This document shows, piece by piece, positions 48,682 to 58,307 of a DNA stretch of 64,000 bases. Every line of letters starts with the position of its first letter. The stretch's first letter is position 1. The position numbers and the translations under genes were made by a program. The stretch comes from Nitrosomonas aestuarii (GTDB lineage Bacteria > Pseudomonadota > Gammaproteobacteria > Burkholderiales > Nitrosomonadaceae): the NCBI RefSeq assembly GCF_003046585.1, contig NZ_QAAE01000011.1, forward strand, positions 52,887 through 116,886, given 5' to 3'. The notes under the pieces were generated by a model. That model did no database searches, was not told where the DNA came from, and saw only the letters and a program-made list of their open reading frames with translations.

Positions 48682-50094
48682 TCAGAAACGAGGCCGATCG
48701 ACTTTCTGCCAGCGTTTGCCCATCAAGTAAACGGCTTCCACTGTGCGATCGTCAGCAAGCATCATGAGTGCGAATAACCGATCGGCTAGTGATTGCGTTT
48801 TTTGTAAACGAAATTTTAACAGTGGTATTGCTTCAAGATCTAGAACGATGAAATCACCTTCTTTACCAGGTTGCAATGAACCCAGTTTGTCACCAAGATA
48901 AAGTGCGCGAGCAGCGCCTAGTGTGGCCAGGTAAAATGCCTTGAAAGGTGTCAATGTTATTTCATTTTGGGGTGTATCGGTATATGCCTTATGCAGTTGT
49001 ACGATCTTATAGGCTTCATTGAGAGTCTGAAACATGGAAAAGCTGGTGCCTGCACCGATATCGGTACCGAGCCCGAGATGACAATTTTCCCGTTGCGCTT
49101 TTCTGAAATCAAATAGACCACTGCCGAGAAACAGATTCGATGTCGGACAAAAGGATATAGTCGCTTTCTTTTTCGCAAACAGGCTGAATTCTTCATCCGT
49201 CAGATGAACACCATGTGCGAAAATTGCTCTGGGACCAACCAGACCGAAATCATCATAGATACTTAGATAATTTTTTGATGCTGGAAAAAGTTGTTTTGCA
49301 TGCATGACTTCGCTTAAGTTTTCAGATATATGCGTTTGCAGGTAGACACCGTTGTACGCATGAAAAAGTTTTGCAGCTACAGCCAATTGTTCAGGACTGG
49401 AAGTAATCGCGAAGCGGGGTGTAACCGCATACTGGATGCGGCCTTTGTTATGCCATGTTTCAATCAGTGCTTGGCTTTCTATATAGGCTGTTTCCGGTGT
49501 GTCCAGCAAATAATGCGGCGCATTACGGTCCATCATGATTTTGCCACCGATTATGCGCATATTCAATTTTTCCGCTTCTTCGAACAAGGCGTTGACCGAA
49601 GTTTTGTGCACTGTGCCAAAAACCAGTGCAGTAGTGGTGCCATTATCTAGCAACTCGTTGAGAAAAAAACGGCTGGCTGAGCTTGCATAGGATTTATCAG
49701 CAAAATGCGCTTCAGTTGGATAAATGTATTTATCCAGCCAATGTGTCAATTGTTCACCAAATGCAGCAATAATTTCGGATTGTGGATAGTGTGTGTGCGT
49801 ATCGATAAAGCCTGGAAAAATGAATTTGCCGCTGTAATTTAAAACTGTATGCGCCGCAAGTTGGTATTTGCTATGCATCTCAGTTGCATATCCGACATCA
49901 AGAATATGGCCGTCATCGTTCAGAACCAGGATACCGTCATCATAATACTGGTAGGATTTTACTGGATCAATTGTTGTGCCTGGATCTTCCGTGAGAAAGA
50001 AAATAGTGCCACGGACTGCTTTGGGTGCAATCGCAATCTCGCATTGGTTATTCCTGATGCTTTCAGACTTAATTCCGGATGTGGAAACGTGCAT
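48682..50094 (-). CDS. guaD: guanine deaminase
   Basis: 470-residue amidohydrolase converting guanine to xanthine and ammonia. Metal-binding motifs are visible: FIDTHTHYPQ (strand 1), LQTHISENLSEV (His), IFAHGVHLTDEEF (His), and LGTDIGAGTSFSMFQ (Asp). The N-terminal PGFIDTH is the usual amidohydrolase entry. Releases ammonia, which would be useful to an ammonia oxidiser, although no regulation is visible. Monocistronic on the minus strand. Confidence 0.93.
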   Translation of the reverse strand: MHVSTSGIKSESIRNNQCEIAIAPKAVRGTIFFLTEDPGTTIDPVKSYQYYDDGILVLNDDGHILDVGYATEMHSKYQLAAHTVLNYSGKFIFPGFIDTHTHYPQSEIIAAFGEQLTHWLDKYIYPTEAHFADKSYASSASRFFLNELLDNGTTTALVFGTVHKTSVNALFEEAEKLNMRIIGGKIMMDRNAPHYLLDTPETAYIESQALIETWHNKGRIQYAVTPRFAITSSPEQLAVAAKLFHAYNGVYLQTHISENLSEVMHAKQLFPASKNYLSIYDDFGLVGPRAIFAHGVHLTDEEFSLFAKKKATISFCPTSNLFLGSGLFDFRKAQRENCHLGLGTDIGAGTSFSMFQTLNEAYKIVQLHKAYTDTPQNEITLTPFKAFYLATLGAARALYLGDKLGSLQPGKEGDFIVLDLEAIPLLKFRLQKTQSLADRLFALMMLADDRTVEAVYLMGKRWQKVDRPRF

Positions 50095-50181
50095 AGATTA
50101 TGCAGTTTTTAGCTCGGATTTAAATGTTGCAGTGCAGCGGTGAGTTTACGCATAAGAAATTAATCTTGATTTTTCCCGTAT

Positions 50182-50649
50182 TTATTTGTCTTCAAAGTTT
50201 TGATACCAGGTAGCATAAATTTCATCCGGCCATAAGGATTTAATCCATACCACGACATCATCCACCTGCTGTTCGGTCAGGATACCTTCCCAAGCAGGCA
50301 TGGCACTGATTTCAGGCGGGCCGCCTTTCAGAATTGTTTTTTTCAACACTGCCGTCGAATGGTGCCATGCATGCGCAGTACCATTCAATGGCGGGGGTGG
50401 AAATTTTCCATCTGCGTTAGGTTTGCGCCAGTCAACTGTTCCTTCGGCATTTTTCCCATGGCAGCCTTCGCAGTTAATCTGAAAAACACTTTCGCCTCGT
50501 TTTATCTGATCAGTATCAAAATTTCTGACGATCAATCCTGTATCCCGGTTTAGAATATCTTTAAGCGAGCGCGATTCAGATTGCGTGCTCTCATCACAAC
50601 CGGTGATTACTAAAATACTGCATATCAACAGTAAGAAACGGGTTGGCAT
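50182..50649 (-). CDS. c-type cytochrome lipoprotein
   Basis: 155 residues. The N-terminus FLLLICSILVITGCDESTQS carries a lipobox (ITGC), so the mature protein is lipid-anchored. One heme-binding site, INCEGCHGKNAEG, and a distal methionine candidate in ISAMPAWEGILTEQQVDD define a monoheme cytochrome c. It is the last of three co-oriented genes (cupredoxin, DUF411, cytochrome), separated by 17 bp from the DUF411 gene, and so probably co-transcribed. Confidence 0.9.
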   Translation of the reverse strand: MPTRFLLLICSILVITGCDESTQSESRSLKDILNRDTGLIVRNFDTDQIKRGESVFQINCEGCHGKNAEGTVDWRKPNADGKFPPPPLNGTAHAWHHSTAVLKKTILKGGPPEISAMPAWEGILTEQQVDDVVVWIKSLWPDEIYATWYQNFEDK

Positions 50650-50666
50650 GATGTGATGAATAGACG

Positions 50667-51224
50667 CTAATTATTTAAACGCATAATAGAAGAAGCGCCT
50701 GCTGGGTCGGTCTTCGTTTCAGGTGCGGATGCAGGTGCCGGTGTTACGGATTTTGTAGCATAAGGGTCGTAACGGTTATAAATTTCGGCATCTCTACGCG
50801 TATCACCGGGCGCATTCACCTTAAGTACATTGTATGGATCGCTGCGACGTCCTTCCATGCCAGGGGAGCCATGAGGCATATCGGGCACGGCTAGTCCGAG
50901 TGCGTCCGGTTTTTCTTTGAGAAAACGGATAATATCGGGTGCCGGTATATGACCTTCCATCACGTAACCGTTGACCAAAGCCGTATGACAAGACCCAAGC
51001 GTTTCAGACATGCCAACTTTTTTTCGTATTTCTTTGTTACCGACGTCTTTGGTAACTACGTTAAAGCCATGATCACGCATATGGTCGACCCATTTAGAGC
51101 AGCAGCCGCATGTCGGGCTTTTATAAACTTCAACAGTTGTTGTAGCCATTGCCTGCGGGACAATGACCAATAGGCCTGTAGTTATAATTGAACAGGTTAA
51201 CAGGATAGATATCAGTGTTTTCAT
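50667..51224 (-). CDS. DUF411 exported metal-binding protein
   Basis: 185 residues with signal peptide ([20 protein letters not shown]). DUF411 core: VEVYKSPTCGCCSKWVDHM with the CxCC cluster, ETLGSCHTALVNGYVMEGH, and IPAPDIIRFLKEKPDALGL. DUF411 proteins are periplasmic and usually tied to copper or other metals. The C-terminal 50 residues are a Pro/Ala-rich tail. The start overlaps the cupredoxin stop by 4 bp. Confidence 0.92.
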   Translation of the reverse strand: MKTLISILLTCSIITTGLLVIVPQAMATTTVEVYKSPTCGCCSKWVDHMRDHGFNVVTKDVGNKEIRKKVGMSETLGSCHTALVNGYVMEGHIPAPDIIRFLKEKPDALGLAVPDMPHGSPGMEGRRSDPYNVLKVNAPGDTRRDAEIYNRYDPYATKSVTPAPASAPETKTDPAGASSIMRLNN

Positions 51225-51688
51225 TTCTTCTCCACATAAATTATTCCACGCATGCCCTTGGAATGACCAGGCAAGGGGCAGATAAATTCAACCGTCCCTG
51301 CCTGATCAAAGTACCATATAACTTCTTTTTGTTCGCCCGGCTCCAATATAATCAGACCGGGTTCTAAATGGTCTTCATCAGGGAACATGCGTCTCATTTT
51401 AACGGCTTTTTTAAGATCTTTCTTGGTTCCAATAAACATTTCATGTCGATGATCACCGCGGTTTTTTACGACAAAGCTGATTGTTTCTCCTTGAGTTACC
51501 CATATCTCATTGGGCAAAAACATGTAATCAACCTGCGTCAGTTTGACAATGCGCGTGACCTTGCTCGCATCACCCGGCTCGCCAACGCTGTCTTGCATAG
51601 TTAACGCCGCATGTGGTTTATTTGCAAAAGTATTGGTTGAAAACAAGATCAATATCACCAGTGGTATAATCAGTACGGATTTGATCAT
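51221..51688 (-). CDS. exported cupredoxin-domain protein
   Basis: 155 residues: signal peptide ([20 protein letters not shown]) then a cupredoxin-like domain. Copper ligands are likely the His of GDHRHEMF and the Cys, His and Met of [12 protein letters not shown], the type-1 site pattern. First gene of the cupredoxin-DUF411-cytochrome c set, suggesting a small periplasmic copper/electron-transfer module. Divergent from ttcA. Confidence 0.92.
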   Translation of the reverse strand: MIKSVLIIPLVILILFSTNTFANKPHAALTMQDSVGEPGDASKVTRIVKLTQVDYMFLPNEIWVTQGETISFVVKNRGDHRHEMFIGTKKDLKKAVKMRRMFPDEDHLEPGLIILEPGEQKEVIWYFDQAGTVEFICPLPGHSKGMRGIIYVEKK

Positions 51689-51810
51689 TACAATTTCCCC
51701 ATGAATTCGTCTGGAACTTTTTTATCAGCCCAACATTAGAATGGGTCAATGCTAAATTGTTCCTGTTATTTTATATATTATACTGCACCTACTACAAATC
51801 ATTCCTGATA

Positions 51811-52707
51811 ATGCTAGATAAGAAAGTACGTTATAACGCCAACAAACTTCAAAAACGATTAAGACGCCAGGTAGGTACGGCCATTACGGATTACAATATG
51901 ATCGAAGCAGGTGATCGTATTATGGTTTGCTTGTCTGGAGGCAAGGACAGTTATGCGTTACTGGATATTCTGTTGAGCTTGAAAGCACACGCGCCTTTGC
52001 ACTTTGAATTGATCGCCGTGAATCTGGATCAGAAACAGCCAGGTTTTCCAGTTGAGGTGCTGCCGGGCTATCTGAGTAAAATTGGAGTGCCTTATCGTAT
52101 CATTGAACAGGATACCTATAGTGTCGTCAAACGTGTTATCGCTGAAGGCAAAACAACATGCAGCTTATGTTCACGTCTACGCCGGGGTGTTTTATATCGT
52201 GTGGCCAGTGAGTTGGGCGCAACTAAAATTGCATTGGGTCATCATCGTGATGATATCCTCGAAACCCTTTTTTTGAATATGTTTTATGGCGGTAAACTCA
52301 AGGCTATGCCGCCCAAACTGGTCAGTGATGACGGTCGGCATATTGTTATTCGCCCGTTGGCATATTGTAAGGAAAAAGATATTGCAACTTATGCACAGAC
52401 CGCTGATTTTCCCATAATTCCATGTAACTTGTGTGGATCGCAACCGAATCTTCAACGACAGGTCATCAAGGAAATGTTGCAAATATGGGATAAACGCTTT
52501 CCTGGCAGGCTGGAAACTATGTTCAGATCAATACAGAACATTCAGTTATCCCATTTGGCCGATACCGCAAAATTTGATTTCAGAAACCTGAAAACGCAAA
52601 ATAATCCCTATGAAGGCGGCGATACGGCCTTTGATGAGGAAAACTTTGAGCCGTCTATTGAGGAAATGATCTCTCCGATGCTTGGGAAAACTGAAAGCTC
52701 AAATTAA
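51811..52707 (+). CDS. ttcA: tRNA 2-thiocytidine synthetase TtcA
   Basis: 298-residue PP-loop ATPase that thiolates C32 of tRNA. PP-loop [11 protein letters not shown], the Fe-S cluster cysteines in [10 protein letters not shown] and the later [10 protein letters not shown] are all present. I start at ATG 51811 ([20 protein letters not shown]); the longer open frame from 51757 has an unrelated hydrophobic leader and is unlikely. It converges on the DUF2784 gene. Confidence 0.95.
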   Translation: MLDKKVRYNANKLQKRLRRQVGTAITDYNMIEAGDRIMVCLSGGKDSYALLDILLSLKAHAPLHFELIAVNLDQKQPGFPVEVLPGYLSKIGVPYRIIEQDTYSVVKRVIAEGKTTCSLCSRLRRGVLYRVASELGATKIALGHHRDDILETLFLNMFYGGKLKAMPPKLVSDDGRHIVIRPLAYCKEKDIATYAQTADFPIIPCNLCGSQPNLQRQVIKEMLQIWDKRFPGRLETMFRSIQNIQLSHLADTAKFDFRNLKTQNNPYEGGDTAFDEENFEPSIEEMISPMLGKTESSN

Positions 52708-52720
52708 ATTCCAGGAGTTA

Positions 52721-53086
52721 CTAACGGCTCTGTGGTGGTATCCATTTGAATGTGGCCGCAACCAGGCTTGCAAAAGCGATATATATCGTCGTAAAGACAT
52801 ACTCTGGAAAACTATAAAACAGGATCTGATGCACCCAGTGTTGGATAAAACTACTTTCTGTTTCAACCTGCCGCAGCGAATTTTCAAGCGCAGTGAGTGG
52901 ACAAACAACGCCCAACAAGGATTCAATAACGACAAACAATATCGCCGCCAGATGAAGATAGCGGAACAAGGGATTTCTGACAAATGAGTGTTTGAAATAA
53001 GCGCCAATCCAAATTAACGGCAGACTGCCGACAACAAACAGCACATAAAAAAAATGCATAATCAGTACAACATCGGCAAGTGGCAT
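52721..53086 (-). CDS. DUF2784 membrane protein
   Basis: 121 residues, four hydrophobic helices. LADVVLIMHFFYVLFVVGSL, RYLHLAAILFVVIESLLGVV, CPLTALENSLR and SFIQHWVHQILFYSFPEYVF are DUF2784 family features. Function unknown. It lies 52 bp downstream of the TlpA gene on the same strand and converges on ttcA. Confidence 0.88.
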   Translation of the reverse strand: MPLADVVLIMHFFYVLFVVGSLPLIWIGAYFKHSFVRNPLFRYLHLAAILFVVIESLLGVVCPLTALENSLRQVETESSFIQHWVHQILFYSFPEYVFTTIYIAFASLVAATFKWIPPQSR

Positions 53087-53138
53087 GGTTTTATGCCTGA
53101 TATGGGCGGTTAAATCGGATATTTAAAAACGCTAATGT

Positions 53139-53726
53139 TCATCGCAGGCCGACTTGTGCTGCATTTTCTGAATAATTTTGCAGTAATGGCATAATAGATT
53201 TTTCCAATGTTTTCTTATGGACACGGCCTAAAAATGTATCGGTAATATTTCCCTGTCTATCAAAGACAACAGTATAAGGTAATACCGACATTTGGTTGCC
53301 TGCGGCTTCAGCAAGCGCCATTGCCCCTAGGCCTCCGACTAAAACAGGGTAATTAATTTCAAATTCCTGACTGTATGGAACGACTTTGTCTTCCCGGTCA
53401 ATGGCGATGCCGACGAAAATTAAGCCCTGATGCCCATATTGATTTTGCAGTTCAATGAATTCAGGAATTTCTTCCCGGCAGGGTGTACACCAGGTTGCCC
53501 AAAAATTAACCACGATCACATTTCCTTGCCATTGCGAAACGGTTTGGGTAACGCCTTCAATATCGGGAAGACTCGCCGATAAAATAGCTTGTGCACCTTG
53601 TTTGCTTGTTTCTTCAGATAATGGCGGTTGGGGACTGTCCATAAAATGCGCGCGCAGCCATACACCGGCCGACAGAGCAACAATGGCTGCAGCGATGAAT
53701 AAGATGATTTGGCTCAGTTTTGGCAT
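53139..53726 (-). CDS. TlpA-family periplasmic thioredoxin-like protein
   Basis: 195 residues anchored by an N-terminal helix (LIILFIAAAIVALSAGVW region). The catalytic disulfide is WATWCTPCREE, reductive thioredoxin type. ATG 53726 is fixed by AAGGA about 8 nt upstream. It follows dsbD, which would supply electrons across the membrane; such proteins reduce apocytochromes or copper-site cysteines. Confidence 0.92.
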   Translation of the reverse strand: MPKLSQIILFIAAAIVALSAGVWLRAHFMDSPQPPLSEETSKQGAQAILSASLPDIEGVTQTVSQWQGNVIVVNFWATWCTPCREEIPEFIELQNQYGHQGLIFVGIAIDREDKVVPYSQEFEINYPVLVGGLGAMALAEAAGNQMSVLPYTVVFDRQGNITDTFLGRVHKKTLEKSIMPLLQNYSENAAQVGLR

Positions 53727-53884
53727 TGACGTATCCTTAAGAAAAACAGTATTTAACTGATTGTGATATTCAAATACAATAAAATACAATCAGTGCGTAT
53801 ATTTTCGTTTATGGTTTTCTATTTCCATTCATGCCAGGATTTTTCCGGCATGATGAGTGTGGAGTTTGATTTGAAAATAGTATA

Positions 53885-55837
53885 TTAGGTCAGCACCGCA
53901 TTTAAAACAGTCAGAAAATCATTTTTATTTAGAAAGCCGATAACCCGGACATCTGATATTTCATGGCCTTGACGATCAATAAATAAAATGCCGGGCGGCC
54001 CGAAGAGATTAAACCGTTTTAGTAGGGCGGCGTCATCCGCTGTACCATGCGTGACATCAACCTGAAGAAGAACAACGTTTTTCAGCTTGGCTTTCACTTT
54101 GTCATTAGAAAGCGTGAAGCGTTCCATTTCCTTGCAGGAAATACACCAGTCGGCGTAAAAATCCACCATAACATATTGATTGTTGTTTTTGGCTTGGTTA
54201 ATATGCGCCTCCAACTCGGCAATGGTCTTAACCCGCTGAAAAGGAATATGACCATTTGAATTATGGTCCATTTCTCCACCGCGCATGGTATCTGAAGAAA
54301 CGATATTGAACTTGGACAAAGGTTGCAGCACATCGCGACTGCCCGATAAAACCCCGACTAATAATGCCACACCGACCAGCAAAGCGATAACCCCCACACC
54401 TTTGAGAAACTTTCTAAAGCCAGTAGCACGTTCCGGCAAGGGGTCTATTGCATGCAGGTAAATGGCCGAGATAATGAGTAATGCCGCCCATAACAACATA
54501 TGTACGACTTCATTGACAACCGGAGAGATCAGCCAGATTGCGACAGCCAATAGCAGCACGCCAAAGAACTGCTTGATTGACTCCATCCACGGTCCGGCTT
54601 TAGGTAATAAAGCGCCGGCAGAAGCGCCAAGCAATAATAACGGCACACCCATGCCCAATGCCATCACAAAGAGTGCTGAACCGCCCAGCACAATATCTTT
54701 TGTTTGGCTGATATAAAGTAGTGCACCAGCAAGTGGGGCTGCTACGCAGGGGCCGATAATCAGTGCCGACAAAGCACCCATGCCAAAGACGCTGGTTAAA
54801 TGACCGCCTCGAAAATGTCCGGCTTCAGATGAAAGTTTACTTTGAATGCTGCCTGGTATTTGCAATTCATAGAAACCAAACATTGAAAAAGAGAGTAATA
54901 TAAAAATGAATGCAAATGTACCCAGAACCCAGGCATTCTGCAGTGCAGCAGACAGCATTGTGCCTGACAGCCCTGCGATAACGCCGGCAATGGCATAGGT
55001 AATTGCCATGCCCAGTACATAAGCCAATGCCAGAACAAAGCCCTGGCTTTTGGTTAATTGAGTGCCTTTTCTGGCGATAATGCCGGATAAAATGGGAAAC
55101 ATCGGGAAAACACAAGGTGTAAAAGCGAGCAGTAAGCCAATGCCAAAAAATCCACTCAGAATCAGCCAGAAATTACCGGTTTCAAACATACGGTCTATTT
55201 TATAGGCCTCGGTCTCTATAACAGGCGCACGTGTCGATGACGCCGGTGGCATTTGAAAAAGTTCATTTGCGGAATCATAAGGCGCCGCTGCTACTTGCCC
55301 ACTGACAGCATTCGCAACAGCATCAATCGCCTGCATCGCGGGTAATGTCAGATCAAAATCTTTTTTGATCGGTGCATAACAGACACCAATTGGCTCATTA
55401 CAACCCTGGTAGGTTGCGGCGAGTGTCAGCGGCTGTTCATTGGTTGCTGCTTCCCGTTTTAACGAAATAATTGCCTGGAAAGGTTCGTAATAGACTTCGA
55501 CATATCCGAAAGTCAGATCTTCTTTCATTTTACCTTGGGGTAACGTCACTTTCTCAATAAAAGTCTCAGTTTCCTGTGGTTCAAATGCAATTTTGTCGCG
55601 ATATAAATAATAGTCTTTCGCAGGGATGAATTTGGCAATCAGAGTTTTCGCATCGCGAACTTCCAACGATATCTTGAATGCTTCATCAGGTGGCAGTAAT
55701 TCCTGTGTATTCTTTGAACCTAGATTGATACCAAGTTCCTGTAATTTATTGAATAAACTGAAGGAACCACTTTCTTGAGCAAGCGCATTGGTGCTTGTCA
55801 GTGAAAAAAACAGTAATAAAATTGGAAATAAACGCAT
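53885..55837 (-). CDS. dsbD: thiol:disulfide interchange protein DsbD
   Basis: 650 residues in three parts: signal peptide and N-terminal immunoglobulin-like alpha domain (about 20-150), an eight-helix beta domain with the redox cysteines in TPCVFPMFP and IGPCVAAPLAG, and a C-terminal thioredoxin domain with DFYADWCISCKEM. Moves reductant from cytosolic thioredoxin to periplasmic partners. cutA precedes and the TlpA gene follows, the common cutA-dipZ order. Confidence 0.95.
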   Translation of the reverse strand: MRLFPILLLFFSLTSTNALAQESGSFSLFNKLQELGINLGSKNTQELLPPDEAFKISLEVRDAKTLIAKFIPAKDYYLYRDKIAFEPQETETFIEKVTLPQGKMKEDLTFGYVEVYYEPFQAIISLKREAATNEQPLTLAATYQGCNEPIGVCYAPIKKDFDLTLPAMQAIDAVANAVSGQVAAAPYDSANELFQMPPASSTRAPVIETEAYKIDRMFETGNFWLILSGFFGIGLLLAFTPCVFPMFPILSGIIARKGTQLTKSQGFVLALAYVLGMAITYAIAGVIAGLSGTMLSAALQNAWVLGTFAFIFILLSFSMFGFYELQIPGSIQSKLSSEAGHFRGGHLTSVFGMGALSALIIGPCVAAPLAGALLYISQTKDIVLGGSALFVMALGMGVPLLLLGASAGALLPKAGPWMESIKQFFGVLLLAVAIWLISPVVNEVVHMLLWAALLIISAIYLHAIDPLPERATGFRKFLKGVGVIALLVGVALLVGVLSGSRDVLQPLSKFNIVSSDTMRGGEMDHNSNGHIPFQRVKTIAELEAHINQAKNNNQYVMVDFYADWCISCKEMERFTLSNDKVKAKLKNVVLLQVDVTHGTADDAALLKRFNLFGPPGILFIDRQGHEISDVRVIGFLNKNDFLTVLNAVLT

Positions 55838-55862
55838 GTAATTATGGCTTTATCAGCTTTTT

Positions 55863-56180
55863 TTATGAAGTTTCAGTATTTATCCATTGCAAATAAGCGG
55901 GTAACCCACCGATTACAGGGACAATAATTACTTCGGGTAGTTCATAAGGATGCATGATATTGATGAGTTCTTCTACCCGATTATAATGTTTTTTTTGGGT
56001 TTTAATGAAAACCGGAAATTCTTCAGAGGACTCCATTGTATTCTGCCATCGATAAAAGGATGTACATGCACTCAAAATGTTGACACAAGCCGCTTGGCGT
56101 TCATCAATTAATGTTTGCGCAAATGCAGCTGCGCTTTTCTTATCCGGAAAATTGGTAATGACTATAATCACTTCTGACAT
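55863..56180 (-). CDS. cutA: divalent-cation tolerance protein CutA
   Basis: 105 residues, trimeric PII-like fold. ACVNILSACTSFYRWQ, FPVFIKTQKKHYNRVEELIN and HPYELPEVIIVPVIGG are the family blocks. Usually linked genetically to dsbD; a direct role in copper tolerance is disputed. It is first in the minus-strand run cutA-dsbD-TlpA-DUF2784. Confidence 0.95.
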   Translation of the reverse strand: MSEVIIVITNFPDKKSAAAFAQTLIDERQAACVNILSACTSFYRWQNTMESSEEFPVFIKTQKKHYNRVEELINIMHPYELPEVIIVPVIGGLPAYLQWINTETS

Positions 56181-56373
56181 AATAAAAGCTCACTACAAGG
56201 TATTTTAATCTTGTTTCCGCTTATTTTAACCCGGCTAATTATACTATTGTGCTTCGAATGAATAGAAATTAAGATTTTATCAAATTAGCGTTTGTGCGAA
56301 ACTGGACTTATTGCACAGAATAAAGCAGTAAGTCAAAATTTAACGAAACAGCGAAACTAAGGAATTATATGCT

Positions 56374-56571
56374 ATGAAACGTTTCTTTTTATTGATCCAG
56401 ATACTTGCAATATTGACGCCCGTTACGGTTTTTTTTGGCTATATTATTATGGATGAGGGCGATCAGTTTACAGCTGAACATTATATGATAACGGGCTTAA
56501 GTACTCTTCCATTTTGCTTGGCGTTGCTTGTCAAATACCTGATGTCGGATATCGATAAAAAACCAGATTGA
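56374..56571 (+). CDS. small two-helix membrane protein, unknown
   Basis: 65 residues: MKRFFLLIQILAILTPVTVF and LSTLPFCLALLVKYLMSDID are two membrane helices with a short acidic loop (MDEGDQFTAEHY). A GGAAT-type site precedes the ATG by some distance. Not recognised; retained because composition and hydrophobic pattern look like a genuine protein. Confidence 0.55.
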   Translation: MKRFFLLIQILAILTPVTVFFGYIIMDEGDQFTAEHYMITGLSTLPFCLALLVKYLMSDIDKKPD

Positions 56572-56628
56572 TAACACAACTTTTTAGCAGTTGGCCGCTT
56601 ACATTTCCTATTGCAATCATCAAAACAC

Positions 56629-58134
56629 ATGAATTTAACGCATAACAGAGCGTTGCTTGCCATTGATCAGGGAACAACCAGCACGCGTGCCATTTTGTTT
56701 TCAGTTACAGGTAAAATACTATCAAGCAAGCAAAAAGAAAGTAATTTGTATTATCCTCATAAAGGCTGGGTGGAGCAACGACCGGATGATCTTTGGCATG
56801 ATACTTTATCGGTCAGTCGTGCTGTCATTGCTGATGCACAGTTAAGTGGCATCCAAGTCGCGGGTATTGGTATTACAAACCAACGTGAAACTACCTTGAT
56901 CTGGGATCGAAATACTGGAGAACCTGTTTATAATGCAATTGTCTGGCAAGATCGCAGAACAGTAGATCATTGTGCAAAGCTGAAAGATTCAGGCCATGAA
57001 AAAAGCATTATAGAGAAAACAGGGTTGATTATTGATCCTTATTTTTCGGCGACTAAAATTGCGTGGATACTGGACAATATTGAAGGGTCGAGGGCGCGCG
57101 CTGAAAAAGGGGACCTGGTATTCGGCACGATAGATACATTTTTGCTGTGGAAACTGACGAAAGGCACGGTGCATGCAACCGATGTGACCAATGCATCCAG
57201 GACCATGCTGTTTAACATTTCTACCCTACAATGGGACGAAGACTTGCTTAACATTTTCAATATTCCTGTCACCTTGTTGCCGGAGGTTAAAGAAAATGTT
57301 GCTTTTTTTGGTGAAACAAAAGTGGATTTACTTGGTGCAGCTTATGTAATCGGTGGCATGGCAGGGGATCAGCATGCTGCAATGATAGGCCAGGGTTGCT
57401 TGGAACCAGGAATGATCAAAGCCACTTATGGTACTGGTTGTTTTGCGTTGATGAATGCAGGTTCGGATTTCAAAATTTCAAAACACAAGTTATTGACAAC
57501 GATAGGTTATCGTATTGGCAATAATGCCTGTTACGCACTGGAAGGTTCTATTTTCTCGGCAGGTGCTGCAATTCAGTGGCTGCGCGACAATCTCGGGTTG
57601 TTGGTGGATGCATCACAAAGTGAGGCGATAGCGCTGTCTGTAACTGATAGTAATGAAGTTTATTTTGTGCCGGCTTTTACCGGGTTGGGTGCACCATACT
57701 GGAAACCGAATGCACGTGGCGCTATTATGGGAATTAGCCGTGAGAGTAACGGCGCTCATATTGTTCGTGCTGCCTTGGAAGCGCAGGGATACCAAAGCCG
57801 GGATCTGATCAATGTCATGGAGGCTGAATGCGGAAATATGAATCTTACAGAGATACTGCGCATTGACGGTGGCTTGACAGGCAATGCATTTGTGTGCCAG
57901 TTTCTGGCAGATATGCTGGATAAAACTGTTGAAATCCCCGCGGTTATGGAAAGTACGGCCTGGGGTGCAGCAGCACTGGCGGGATTGCAATGCGGGCTTT
58001 TAACTGATCTGGAAGAAATTTCCAAAAACTGGGTATGCGCCCATCGTTTCCAGCCACAGATATCCAAAAATAAAAGACGGACACTTTATGACGGTTGGAA
58101 AAAAGCTGTTAACTGTGTTTTAGCCAATTGCTGA
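56629..58134 (+). CDS. glpK: glycerol kinase
   Basis: 501 residues of the FGGY kinase family. LLAIDQGTTSTRAILF is the ATP-binding start, and GWVEQRPDDLW and TNQRETTLIWDRNTGEPVYN are glycerol-kinase specific. AIVWQDRRT and GGLTGNAFVCQFLADMLDK complete the signatures. The ATG at 56629 is preferred to the TTG at 56611 because the family begins there. The glpF-like channel at 28 kb is the likely partner; no glpD is in the window. Confidence 0.94.
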   Translation: MNLTHNRALLAIDQGTTSTRAILFSVTGKILSSKQKESNLYYPHKGWVEQRPDDLWHDTLSVSRAVIADAQLSGIQVAGIGITNQRETTLIWDRNTGEPVYNAIVWQDRRTVDHCAKLKDSGHEKSIIEKTGLIIDPYFSATKIAWILDNIEGSRARAEKGDLVFGTIDTFLLWKLTKGTVHATDVTNASRTMLFNISTLQWDEDLLNIFNIPVTLLPEVKENVAFFGETKVDLLGAAYVIGGMAGDQHAAMIGQGCLEPGMIKATYGTGCFALMNAGSDFKISKHKLLTTIGYRIGNNACYALEGSIFSAGAAIQWLRDNLGLLVDASQSEAIALSVTDSNEVYFVPAFTGLGAPYWKPNARGAIMGISRESNGAHIVRAALEAQGYQSRDLINVMEAECGNMNLTEILRIDGGLTGNAFVCQFLADMLDKTVEIPAVMESTAWGAAALAGLQCGLLTDLEEISKNWVCAHRFQPQISKNKRRTLYDGWKKAVNCVLANC

Positions 58135-58307
58135 AAATGGCTATTGTGGCAGGTGTTGCAACCAAATTGGTTTTCAAGAGTCTTTCAATCGTTATTTGTT
58201 GCGAATATACGTGCCATGCATTTTTTGAACAGTTGCTTTAAAAGCGCAATTTGTTCAAATTCAATGACTGAAACAACAAGAAAACTGCCAGAACAAGGAA
58301 TACAGAT

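Noticed and set aside
52682..52987. Plus-strand open frame of about 100 residues after ttcA
   Set aside because: It lies antisense to the clearly real DUF2784 membrane protein and has no family-like features.
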